Source: Candidatus Palauibacter soopunensis
Lineage (GTDB): Bacteria > Gemmatimonadota > Gemmatimonadetes > Palauibacterales > Palauibacteraceae
NCBI RefSeq assembly: GCF_947581735.1
Contig: NZ_CANPVT010000002.1
Coordinates: forward strand, 441,511 to 505,510
Reading direction: 5' to 3'
DNA: 64,000 nt
Part shown: positions 35,665 through 43,503 of the stretch, one piece after another
Layout: each line of letters begins with the position of its first letter
How positions within the stretch are numbered: the stretch's first letter is position 1
Program-made: the position numbers and the translations under genes
Notes under the pieces: model-generated
Databases searched by the model: none
What the model was told of the DNA's origin: nothing
The model's input: the letters and a program-made list of their open reading frames with translations, nothing else

Positions 35665-35692
35665 AGATTGTTATACATGCGTAAAACAATCT
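35665..35692. promoter_or_regulatory. 28-bp near-palindrome centred on the antitoxin start codon
   Basis: Left arm AGATTGTTATAC and right arm GTAAAACAATCT are complementary at 11 of 12 positions, with ATGC, including the vapB start codon, between them. A TTGCGG (35640-35645) and TAGATT (35664-35669) pair would place transcription at or next to the ATG. The palindrome could be the operator for the antitoxin (-toxin) complex or a hairpin around the start codon. There is no ribosome site, so a leaderless transcript is plausible. Confidence 0.6.
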
Positions 35693-35910
35693 TGGCGGTG
35701 CGACTGGAGGAGGAGTTGCGGGAGGCGGTCAACCGCCGTGCTGCTGCAGAGGGGACGACGGTGTCCGGCTTCGTACGGGAGACCCTTCGCGAGGCGGTAG
35801 CGGACCGGCCGGTCGGCGATCGGATCCGTCACCTCAAGGGGACCGTCCAGCTGGAAGCCGATGACGACGAGTGGCGCACGACGCTTCGGAGCCGCAACTG
35901 GCGCCGCTGA
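35677..35910 (+). CDS. Ribbon-helix-helix antitoxin (VapB-like)
   Basis: This 77-residue protein has a ribbon-helix-helix N-terminus (KTILAVRLEEELREAVNRR, then EGTTVSGFVRETLREAV), which forms dimers that bind DNA. The acidic C-terminal tail (LEADDDEWRTTLRSRNW) should wrap the toxin. ATG 35677 is chosen; TTG 35668 is in frame but lies inside the palindrome. The toxin gene overlaps its end by 40 bases. No ribosome site is visible. Confidence 0.72.
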   Translation: MRKTILAVRLEEELREAVNRRAAAEGTTVSGFVRETLREAVADRPVGDRIRHLKGTVQLEADDDEWRTTLRSRNWRR

Positions 35911-36341
35911 CGGAATGGCTCGTGGATACGGGTCCGATCGTTGCCTATCTGGATCCGGGCGACCCCGCTCACCAGGAGGTCGGCGAGGCACTCGACCACT
36001 TCCGGGGCGTGCTCCACACGACAGGTGCTGTGGTGACCGAGGCCATGCACTTCATCACCCGTTCTCGCCGCGGCCCGTCGGCTCTCGCGGACTTCGTCGC
36101 GTACGGTGACGTGTGCGTCCACGACGCATGCCAGCCTCCCGGCATCACGAAGGCCGCGCTCCTGATGGATCGCTATGCGGACACGCCGATGGACTTCGCC
36201 GACGCCACGCTTGTCCTTCTCGCGCAGCGACTCGACGTACATGACATCTTGACCCTCGACCGCAGAGGCTTCCGCACTTACCGCACGGACGATGGCCGGC
36301 CCTTTCAGCTCATCCTGGATCAGACCGAAGCCGCGCCATGA
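35871..36341 (+). CDS. PIN-domain toxin (VapC-like ribonuclease)
   Basis: This 156-residue PIN protein has the acidic metal-binding set: LVDTGPIVAYLD near the N-terminus, AVVTEAMHFI, MDFADATLVLLAQRL and ILTLDRRGFRTY. VapC toxins cut tRNA or rRNA; the target here is unknown. GTG 35871 starts within the antitoxin gene with a 40-base overlap, so toxin translation depends on the antitoxin message. The true N-terminus could be a few residues shorter, since homologues start just before EWLVDTGP. Confidence 0.78.
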   Translation: MAHDASEPQLAPLTEWLVDTGPIVAYLDPGDPAHQEVGEALDHFRGVLHTTGAVVTEAMHFITRSRRGPSALADFVAYGDVCVHDACQPPGITKAALLMDRYADTPMDFADATLVLLAQRLDVHDILTLDRRGFRTYRTDDGRPFQLILDQTEAAP

Positions 36342-36367
36342 TCGAGCACAAGGGCTACACCGGGGCG

Positions 36368-39300
36368 TCAGGGCTGGAAGGTGGTTTCGGTAAGGATGTC
36401 GTCGAGGTTGGAGATCAGGAGGTCGGCGTCGGCTTCGGAGAAGACGAGGGGGGGCTTCATCTTGATCACGTTGTGGTCCGGGCCGTCCGTGCTGAGCAGG
36501 ATCCCCTTGTCGCGCGTCCGCTGGACGGCGGCGTCGGCGAGGTCGGCGGCCGGTTCGAGGTCGTCGCCCTCCCGCACGAACTCGATGCCGGTGAAGAGGC
36601 CGCGGCCGCGGGCGTCCCCCACCGGGGCGTGACGGTCGCGGAGGTGTTCAAGGCCGGCCAGTAGACGCCTGCCGACGACGGCGGCGTTCTCCCGCAGTCC
36701 CTCGTCCTCGATCACGTCGAGGACGGCGAGGCCGATGGCGCAAGAGACGGGGTTCCCGCCGTAGGTATTGAAGTACTCCATCCCGTTGGCGAAGGATTCG
36801 GCGATCTCGCGCGTCGTGATGACCGCCGCGAGGGGATGGCCGTTTCCGATCGGCTTGCCGAGGGTGACGATGTCGGGGACGACGTCGTGCTCCTCGAAGG
36901 CCCAGAAGTGCGACCCCACGCGGCCGAAGCCGACCTGGACCTCGTCGGCCACGCACACGGCGCCGTGCTCGCGGGCCGCGGCGTAGGAAGCCGCGAGGTA
37001 TCCGGACGGGAGCGGGATCTGTCCGCCGCAACTGAGGATCGATTCATGGAAGAAGGCGGCCGCGCCGGGCGGGCGCTCCTCGAACCAGGTGGGCTCCGTC
37101 TCGAGCGCCCGCGCCGCGTCGCCGACGTATGCCGCGTACAGGGGCGCCACGTCCCGTTCCGGCCCGCGGTGGATGCCCCGGAACAGGTCCGGCATGGGCG
37201 CCATCCGGACCCAGGGCCGGAGCCCTTTCCCGCCGGGGCCGTTGAACTTGTAGGGGCTCAGGTTGACGACCGAACTCGAGTTTCCGTGATACGCCCCGTC
37301 GAGGACGACCGCGCCCACCTTGCCGGTGTGCGTGCGCGCCATGCGAAGCGCGAGTTCGTTGGCCTCCGTGCCGGAGCACACGAGGAAGCATACGTCGAGC
37401 GGGGCCGGGAAGAGGGCCGCCAGCCGCTCCGTGTATTCGAGGATGGTCTCGTGCAGGTAGCGCGTGTTGGTGTTGAGCGCGGTCATCTGGCGGCGGGCCG
37501 CCTCGTTCACGCGCGGGTGCGAGTGGCCGACGTGCGCGACGTTGTTCACGCAGTCGAGGAAGGGCTGACCGTCGATGTCGTACAGCCGGCTTCCGCGCCC
37601 CCGGACGATGTGGAGGGGTCTCCCGTAGGAGAGGCTCAGCGAAGGACCGAGCCACCGATTCCGGTCCTCGACCAGGGCTGCGTGGCTGCGAGGTCGTGGC
37701 GCCGCCGCCTCTCCGGGGAGTTGAAGCAGGTGGTTCGGGTCGGGGCTCACCGCCGTCCAGGTGCCGCGGGCGCTCGGGGCGGCGACGCCCGGGAACGTTC
37801 CCTCGTAGCCCAGTGGGTCGAGGAAGATCTGGAAGTGGAGATGCGGGGCCCAGTCGCCGTTGGCTGGCGGGGCCCCGATCCAGCCGATCGTCCCGCCCGC
37901 CTCCACGACATCGCCGGGCGCGACTTTCGATAAAGCTTCGGCTGACAAATGCCCGAACAACGTCCGAAATCGGACCGGTCCATCCGCCCCGCCCGCCGGG
38001 TCCTCCAGCTCGTGCTCGAGGATGATCGTGGGGCCGTAGTCCAGGCGGTCGGCGTTGTCCTGCACGGACACGACGCGACCCCCGAGCGGCGTGAGGACGG
38101 GCGTCCCCGGCTCCGCGAACAGGTCGACGCCGAGGTGAACCGTCCGCCACTCGTCCATCTCATTCCCCGGCGCGCGGAAGGCCTCGCCCGTGTACCACCA
38201 CCTCACTTCGTCGTAGCGGCCGATGCCGACCGCCGCCCCCGCGTCCCGCATCCGGTCGAACAGCCGCTGTGAGAACGCCGCATGATCCGAGGGATCGAAG
38301 GTTCCACCGTCGTCCCCCGACTCGACGCTCAGGTCCAGCGTGACCGTGGGTGCGGTGCGCGGATCGGGGTCGAGCACGGGCGCGGCGTCCGGGGCGGCGC
38401 GTTCGAGCGCCGCGATGACCCGAGCGGTCGAGGGACAGGGCGCGTGCCCGCACGCTTCCCGCAGCCGGAAGCGCCCCAGGTTCGGGGGCGTCGCGTCCAG
38501 GTGCCCGAGCACTTCCCAGGCCGGTGCCCGGCTCACGAGCAGGTACTCGTTGTCCGGCTCCTGGGCGCCGCGCACCGACGAAACCGTCACGCTGAGCGCG
38601 AGCCGCAGCCGCGCCAGTTCGTAGACCACATCGGCTTCGGCCTCCGTGAGTTCGTACTCGGCCGCGTAACCCAGGGCGACGTCGCAGAACGCGCCCACCG
38701 GATCGCGCGTGCCGAGGCCCGCGTACGCGCAGGCCACCGCCAGATCGGCGATGGTCCACGAGCGCATCGCGTCGCCGAAGTCGACCACGCCGACGAGTTT
38801 CGGCGCGCCGTCGAGAATCCTCGCCGGATCGACGTGGATGTTGGCGGGGTTCGCGTCGTTGTAGATCGGACCTTCCCGGAGTCCCGCGCGCCGCGGTGAG
38901 ACAACCTCCGCGTACCGCTCCAGGATATGAGAGAGGATCGCCCGGCGTCCCGGGTCCGGGATCGCGACCAGGTTCTCCGCGACAAGCGTCGCCGCGCCCC
39001 GCAGATCCCAGATCATGGGCCGGTCTTCGATCGCGACCCGACCCGCCTCCGGCCCCGAGGCGAGGGAGCGATCCAGGATCCCGACCATACGCCCGATCTG
39101 GCGCCGGAGTTCAGGTCCATGCGGCCGGTATCGGTCGAGGGACACTCCGGGCACCGGATCCAGGAAGCGGATCAGGTGGGTGCGGCCGTCCAGCGCTCGT
39201 TCGATCAACGATTCGCCGCCGGCGGTGGCCCGCCACGTAGGGAGCCGGTAGCAGGATTGGGACGTGAGACCGTCGAGGATGGCGGCTTCGGCCCCGAGCA

Positions 39301-39502
39301 CCGACCTGCGCTCGAGCGCGTTCGAGACCTTCAGGTAGCCGAGGGGTCCGTTGGCGCCCCGAATCTCGAACACGCGATCCCGCTCGCTCGCGCACTCACG
39401 AGCCTGGCCTTCCACTCCCCAGCCTTCGGCGGCGAGCCGCGCCGCCTCGCCCTCGCCGAGCGACGGCCTGCCGCCCGCATACGCGGTATCGAGCGTCTCC
39501 AT
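36368..39502 (-). CDS. Three-domain fusion: kinase, M23 peptidase, class III aminotransferase
   Basis: A 1044-residue protein. Residues about 1-350 are an aminoglycoside/choline-kinase-like domain with [13 protein letters not shown] (catalytic Asp 216) and [11 protein letters not shown]. About 430-600 is an M23/LytM-type domain with all four zinc-site residues: HLGVD (His 456, Asp 460) and HLH (His 554, His 556). About 625-1044 is a class III PLP enzyme with the cofactor lysine in [11 protein letters not shown] (Lys 883). Kinase plus PLP domain recalls hydroxylysine kinase with phosphohydroxylysine phospho-lyase, so the protein may phosphorylate an amino alcohol and eliminate phosphate. The role of the M23 insert in a protein without a signal is unclear. 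ATG 39502. Confidence 0.88.
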   Translation of the reverse strand: METLDTAYAGGRPSLGEGEAARLAAEGWGVEGQARECASERDRVFEIRGANGPLGYLKVSNALERRSVLGAEAAILDGLTSQSCYRLPTWRATAGGESLIERALDGRTHLIRFLDPVPGVSLDRYRPHGPELRRQIGRMVGILDRSLASGPEAGRVAIEDRPMIWDLRGAATLVAENLVAIPDPGRRAILSHILERYAEVVSPRRAGLREGPIYNDANPANIHVDPARILDGAPKLVGVVDFGDAMRSWTIADLAVACAYAGLGTRDPVGAFCDVALGYAAEYELTEAEADVVYELARLRLALSVTVSSVRGAQEPDNEYLLVSRAPAWEVLGHLDATPPNLGRFRLREACGHAPCPSTARVIAALERAAPDAAPVLDPDPRTAPTVTLDLSVESGDDGGTFDPSDHAAFSQRLFDRMRDAGAAVGIGRYDEVRWWYTGEAFRAPGNEMDEWRTVHLGVDLFAEPGTPVLTPLGGRVVSVQDNADRLDYGPTIILEHELEDPAGGADGPVRFRTLFGHLSAEALSKVAPGDVVEAGGTIGWIGAPPANGDWAPHLHFQIFLDPLGYEGTFPGVAAPSARGTWTAVSPDPNHLLQLPGEAAAPRPRSHAALVEDRNRWLGPSLSLSYGRPLHIVRGRGSRLYDIDGQPFLDCVNNVAHVGHSHPRVNEAARRQMTALNTNTRYLHETILEYTERLAALFPAPLDVCFLVCSGTEANELALRMARTHTGKVGAVVLDGAYHGNSSSVVNLSPYKFNGPGGKGLRPWVRMAPMPDLFRGIHRGPERDVAPLYAAYVGDAARALETEPTWFEERPPGAAAFFHESILSCGGQIPLPSGYLAASYAAAREHGAVCVADEVQVGFGRVGSHFWAFEEHDVVPDIVTLGKPIGNGHPLAAVITTREIAESFANGMEYFNTYGGNPVSCAIGLAVLDVIEDEGLRENAAVVGRRLLAGLEHLRDRHAPVGDARGRGLFTGIEFVREGDDLEPAADLADAAVQRTRDKGILLSTDGPDHNVIKMKPPLVFSEADADLLISNLDDILTETTFQP

Positions 39503-39620
39503 GAGGGCCGAAGCTCCGACGCCGCCGGGACCGGGTCAACCACGCGCGTTGTTGCCGCCCGCGTCCGTCGCACCGAGCTTCCGGGTCCGGTCGAACCGCA
39601 TCCGTACACGGAGGATCACG

Positions 39621-41564
39621 ATGTCGCTCCGCTCCGCCCTTTTCGTTCCGATCTTCGCTGCGGCCGCCGCGGCCGCCGCCCCGCCGATCCTTGCCGCGCA
39701 GGAGCGGGTATACGCGGTCGCTTCACCGGCTGAACTGGAACTCGAGGTCGGAGCGTCCTTCCAGCTCACCGCGGAGATCCAGGGAACCGCGGAGGAAGGT
39801 GCCACCTCGGAGGTGCGCTGGTTCGCGGCCGACGATGGTGTGACGGTGACGCCGGAGGGCGTGGTGACGGCGGTGCGACCGGGCGAGTCGCGCGTGGCGG
39901 CGATGTTCCGCGGCCAGCCGAGCTGGGTGACGATCCGCGTGCCCCGGCTCGAGCCCGCCCGCATCGAGGCCCGCGTCGCCGGCCCCGTCTACGCGGGCGC
40001 GACCGCGGTCCTTCATCTCGAGGCCTACACGGCACCGGGCGGCGCGGTGGACGATGTCGAGTTCGCGTTTGCCTCCGCCGACCCGGACGTCGCGACGGTG
40101 GATGGTTCCGGACGCGTGCTCGGCCACGGGCCGGGACAGACGGTCATCACCGTTTCCGCCGGAGACGCCTCGACCCGGATCGACGTGACCGTCGAGCCGA
40201 ACACCGCCGAGGACTACGAACTGGAGGCTTCCGGGGATGTAGGCTCGCTGTCGACGGGGGATGTCACGGCCTTCCGGCTCGTGGGCCGGGACGCCGGGGA
40301 CAGCGAGATCCCCCTCGCGCCGCTGTGGAGCGTGACACCCAGCGGGGCGAGCGTCGAACCCGTCGACGGCCGCGGACTCTTCGTGGCGGAAGAGCCGGGG
40401 ACGTACCACGTGACCGCGGTCGCGGGCCCGGCCATCGCCCGGACGGTTTCCGTGCGGGTCGGCCCCCGCCGCCACACGGCCCGGCTCGAACTCGTGGGGA
40501 GCGGGATCACGTCCACGCACCGGGCTGGCGACACCTGGGTGTTCGAGGGCGTGGACGGACGCGACTACGCCTATCTCGGCACCTTCTATCACGACTGGAT
40601 GAAGGTGTGGGACGTGACGGATCCGACGCAGCCCGTCCTCACCGACTCCATCCAGCTCGATGCCCGCCGCATCAACGATGTGAAGATCCACCCCGACAAC
40701 CGTCTCGGGATCGTCACCCGCGAAGGGGCCTCCAGCCGGAGGAACGGGATCGTCCTCCTCGACCTCTCGAATCCCGCCCATCCGGAGATCCTCTCCGAGT
40801 ACACGGACACGGTGACGGGGGGCGTGCACAACGTCTGGATCCTGGGAGAAGAGGATCTCGTCTACGCCTGCCACAACGGCACGAGCGAGATCGTCATCAT
40901 CGACATCTCCGATCCGGCGAACCCGCGCGAGATCAACCGCTGGGCGCACGACGAACCGGTCCGCAGCCTGCACGACGTGATCGTCCAGGACGGCTACGCA
41001 TACGCTTCGTTCTGGAACGAAGGCATCTACATCCTCGATGCGGGGGCGGGCACGCACGGGGGCACGGCCCGCGATCCGAAGCTCGTCTCGCGGTGGGTGT
41101 CGGGGCAGGGGAACACGCACGTCGCCTGGCGTCACGGCAAGTACCTGTTCGTGGCGGCCGAGATCTACCCGTCCGACTGGGATCCGAACGCGTTCGGCCC
41201 CATCGAGGCGCGGGGCTACGTGGAAGTGCTCGACATGACGGACATGGACGACCCGGTGAAGGTCGCCCATTACACCGTGCCGGAGGCGGGGGCCCACAAC
41301 CTGTGGAGCGATGACCGCGACCGGCTCTACATCGGCTACTACCAGGCGGGGCTGCGGGTGCTGGACATCTCGGGTGAACTGCGCGGCGACCTCTACCGCC
41401 AGGGCCGCGAGATCGGAGCGATCAAGACGTCATCGCCGGACGCCGCCGTCCCGAACTGGTCGATGACGTGGGGAGCCCAACTGTTCAAGGGACGGATCTT
41501 CACCTCCGACCTCCACTCCGGCCTGTGGATCGCCCGCCTCGTCGAGGAGGAACTCGTCCCATGA
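39621..41564 (+). CDS. Exported Ig-like plus LVIVD-repeat protein
   Basis: This 647-residue protein has a signal peptide (SALFVPIFAAAAAAAAPPILA). Two bacterial Ig-like (BID_2-type) domains occupy about residues 30-200 (DVATVDGSGRVLGHGPGQTVITVS). The rest has propeller-like LVIVD repeats such as VKVWDVTDPTQPVL, GIVLLDLSNPAHPEIL, IVIIDISDPANPREI and VEVLDMTDMDDPVKVAHY. Such proteins are probably surface or periplasmic binding scaffolds; no enzyme site is seen. GGAGG lies six bases before ATG 39621. Its stop overlaps the SDR start (ATGA), so the two are co-expressed. Confidence 0.78.
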   Translation: MSLRSALFVPIFAAAAAAAAPPILAAQERVYAVASPAELELEVGASFQLTAEIQGTAEEGATSEVRWFAADDGVTVTPEGVVTAVRPGESRVAAMFRGQPSWVTIRVPRLEPARIEARVAGPVYAGATAVLHLEAYTAPGGAVDDVEFAFASADPDVATVDGSGRVLGHGPGQTVITVSAGDASTRIDVTVEPNTAEDYELEASGDVGSLSTGDVTAFRLVGRDAGDSEIPLAPLWSVTPSGASVEPVDGRGLFVAEEPGTYHVTAVAGPAIARTVSVRVGPRRHTARLELVGSGITSTHRAGDTWVFEGVDGRDYAYLGTFYHDWMKVWDVTDPTQPVLTDSIQLDARRINDVKIHPDNRLGIVTREGASSRRNGIVLLDLSNPAHPEILSEYTDTVTGGVHNVWILGEEDLVYACHNGTSEIVIIDISDPANPREINRWAHDEPVRSLHDVIVQDGYAYASFWNEGIYILDAGAGTHGGTARDPKLVSRWVSGQGNTHVAWRHGKYLFVAAEIYPSDWDPNAFGPIEARGYVEVLDMTDMDDPVKVAHYTVPEAGAHNLWSDDRDRLYIGYYQAGLRVLDISGELRGDLYRQGREIGAIKTSSPDAAVPNWSMTWGAQLFKGRIFTSDLHSGLWIARLVEEELVP

Positions 41565-42511
41565 GAACGAAAGAGAGCACCATGAACCGCGCCACCGTGA
41601 TGGTCGCCGCCGTCCTCATGTCGGCGGCGCCGATGTTTACCGCCGACGTTCTGGCCCAGGAGACGCCCGCGCCGGCCCCCGGGCAGACGGTCGTGCTGGT
41701 TACCGGATCCACCTCCGGCCTCGGGCGCGAACTGGCCCTGCGGCTGGGCGCGCGGGGCGATCACGTCATCGTCCACGGGCGCAACGAGGAACGCGGCGCC
41801 GAGGTCGTGGAGGCCATCAATGAGGCGGGACCCGGGAGCGCCCGCTTCTACCGCGCCGACTTCGCGTCACTCGCGGAGGTCCGCACGTTCGCCGAGACGC
41901 TGCTGGCCGACTACGACCGGATGGACATCCTGATCAACAACGCGGGTTTCGGGTCGGCGCCGGACGAGCGGTGGGTGACCGAGGATGGGCACGAGTACCG
42001 CTTCCAGGTGAACTACCTCTCCACCTTCCTGCTCACGCACATGCTGATGCCGCGCCTGCTCGACAGCACCCCGTCCCGCATCGTGAACGTGTCGTCCGGG
42101 GCGCAGACGCCGATCGACTTCGACGACGTGATGATCGAGAACAACTTCAGCGGGCGCCGCGCCTACGCTCAGAGCAAGCTCGCCCAGATCATGTTCACCC
42201 ACGACCTGGCCGAGGACCTGGCCGGCACCGGGATCATCGTCGGCTCGCTACATCCCGCGACCTACATGCCGACCGGGATGGTGCGACGGTTGGGGGCCAC
42301 GCCGCGAGCCACCATCGCGGAGGGGGCCGATGCCGTCATGCAGGTCGTCGACTCCGACGACTTCGAGAGCGGGCAGTATTTCAGCGGTCTCGATCCGACG
42401 CGCGCGAACGACCAGTCCTACGACGCCGGAGCGCGCGCCCGACTCAGAGAGCTGAGTCAGGAACTCACCGGCCTCACCTGCGGAATGGGCCGCTGCCGGC
42501 TGGATCGCTGA
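41561..42511 (+). CDS. Exported short-chain dehydrogenase/reductase
   Basis: This 316-residue SDR has a signal peptide before the Rossmann fold (ATVMVAAVLMSAAPMFTADVLAQ). The cofactor motif is VLVTGSTSGLGRELA, followed by LINNAGFGS, IVNVSSGAQT and the catalytic YAQSK. The set matches classical SDRs, yet they normally need cytoplasmic NAD(P), so export is odd. ATG 41561 overlaps the LVIVD gene's stop; ATG 41582 is the alternative with a similar signal. The C-terminus ends with CGMGRCRLDR, a possible disulfide. The substrate is unknown. Confidence 0.78.
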   Translation: MRTKESTMNRATVMVAAVLMSAAPMFTADVLAQETPAPAPGQTVVLVTGSTSGLGRELALRLGARGDHVIVHGRNEERGAEVVEAINEAGPGSARFYRADFASLAEVRTFAETLLADYDRMDILINNAGFGSAPDERWVTEDGHEYRFQVNYLSTFLLTHMLMPRLLDSTPSRIVNVSSGAQTPIDFDDVMIENNFSGRRAYAQSKLAQIMFTHDLAEDLAGTGIIVGSLHPATYMPTGMVRRLGATPRATIAEGADAVMQVVDSDDFESGQYFSGLDPTRANDQSYDAGARARLRELSQELTGLTCGMGRCRLDR

Positions 42512-42518
42512 CCGGCGG

Positions 42519-42537
42519 GCGGCTCCGCCGGAGCCGC
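42519..42537. terminator. GC hairpin between convergent genes
   Basis: GCGGCTCC and GGAGCCGC form a perfect 8-bp stem with a 3-base loop between the SDR stop and the peroxiredoxin stop. No long T-tract follows on the plus strand. On the minus strand a short T-run precedes rather than follows the stem. It may work as a bidirectional transcription block. Confidence 0.45.
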
Positions 42538-42557
42538 TCCGCCAGAAAACTGCCCTC

Positions 42558-43247
42558 CTAGCGCTCCAGGGCTTCGAGGGCGGCGAGGATGTCCGCGTGC
42601 TCGGGGCGGACGCGGTAGTCCACTTCGGTGAAGCTCCAGCGCACCGTCCCCTCCATGTCGATGACGTAGGTCGTGGGGTGCGGGATCTGGCGCCCGCGCC
42701 CGTCGTCCTCGTTCAGGAGGCCGTAGCGGTACGTGATCGCGGATCCGTCATCGGACAGGAGCGGGAAGTCGAGCGCGTAGTCGTAGTCCTCGACGACGCG
42801 GTCGACCATGAGCCCGATGTCCTCGGGGCTGTCCGGGGCGATCGCCAGGAGCTGGGTCCGTTCGCGCTGTTCGGGCGTCATGAAGTCTCGCAGCTCTCCG
42901 AGCTGCTTTGCGCAGTACGGTCACCAGTGGCCGCGGTAGAAGAAGAGGATGACGTCCTTCTCCCCGCGGTAGTCCGAAAGCGTGATCGGCTCGCCCGTGC
43001 TCGAAAGGGCGGTGAAATCGGGCGCGGGGCTGCCGGCGAGCACGCGCTCGAGGTCCGCCGGGGGCAGATCATGCCCATCCAAGGGGCCGAGCACCACCTG
43101 AGCGGCCTCCTCGGCCACCGCTTCGGCGGCCCCCGCCGCCGCGGAGGCATCGGCATCTCCGGTGTCTCCCTCGGGTGCGCAGCCGGCCAGCCCGACCGCC
43201 ACGACCGCCCCCGTTGCCCATAACCGGAGGTCACGCGCGTCCATCAT
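42558..43247 (-). CDS. Peroxiredoxin-like lipoprotein with in-frame TGA: predicted selenoprotein
   Basis: A 229-residue AhpC/TSA-type redoxin if the TGA at 42921-42923 is read as selenocysteine (residue 109). Upstream is a lipoprotein signal (GAVVAVGLAGC) and SPAPDFTALSSTGEPITLSDYRG; then FFYRGHW-U-PYC puts the TGA exactly at the peroxidatic cysteine, giving UxxC. After it the same frame continues with normal family sequence (AIAPDSPEDIGLMVD, PHPTTYVIDMEGTVRW) to the stop at 42558. The hairpin right after TGA fits a bacterial SECIS. It likely reduces peroxides at the outer face of the membrane. I use ATG 43247, six bases after GGGAG; ATG 43253 is also in frame. Confidence 0.85.
42890..42923 (-). 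promoter_or_regulatory. Bacterial SECIS-like hairpin after the in-frame TGA
   Basis: On the mRNA, 21 bases separate TGA from an apical GGA loop closed by a perfect 7-bp stem (GCAGCUC with GAGCUGC, 42900-42906 and 42890-42896). The loop starts with G, as in bacterial SECIS elements, and the distance is in the usual range for SelB binding. The codons involved also encode a plausible peroxiredoxin helix. Confidence 0.7.
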
Positions 43248-43503
43248 CCGCATCTCCCTGTCTCCCTTCCCGTTTGTGTGCGCCCGCGAACGCCGCAGCC
43301 GTTCGCCGGCCCGGCAACGCTATCGTGCCGTGGGGCCGCGCGACAGCGGCGGCGGGGCGGAAACGGCGGTACCGGCGCGCCCGGGGCGGGTTCCGGCGCG
43401 TCTTGCGTGCGCCATGGGCGGTTCGGACTTTTTCCGGGACACGACACCAAGTGGTCCCGATCACCGGTTCAGGGGACCTCGGTCATCAGCTGGAGCCCGC
43501 AAA

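Noticed and set aside
35665-36341. The toxin-antitoxin pair as part of a mobile island
   Set aside because: No integrase, direct repeats or clear composition change was seen around it.
42558-43253. The TGA in the peroxiredoxin as a nonsense mutation or sequencing error
   Set aside because: Reading frame, protein similarity and length are intact on both sides. The TGA is exactly at the redox residue and a SECIS-type hairpin follows. Without genome-wide sel genes this remains a prediction.
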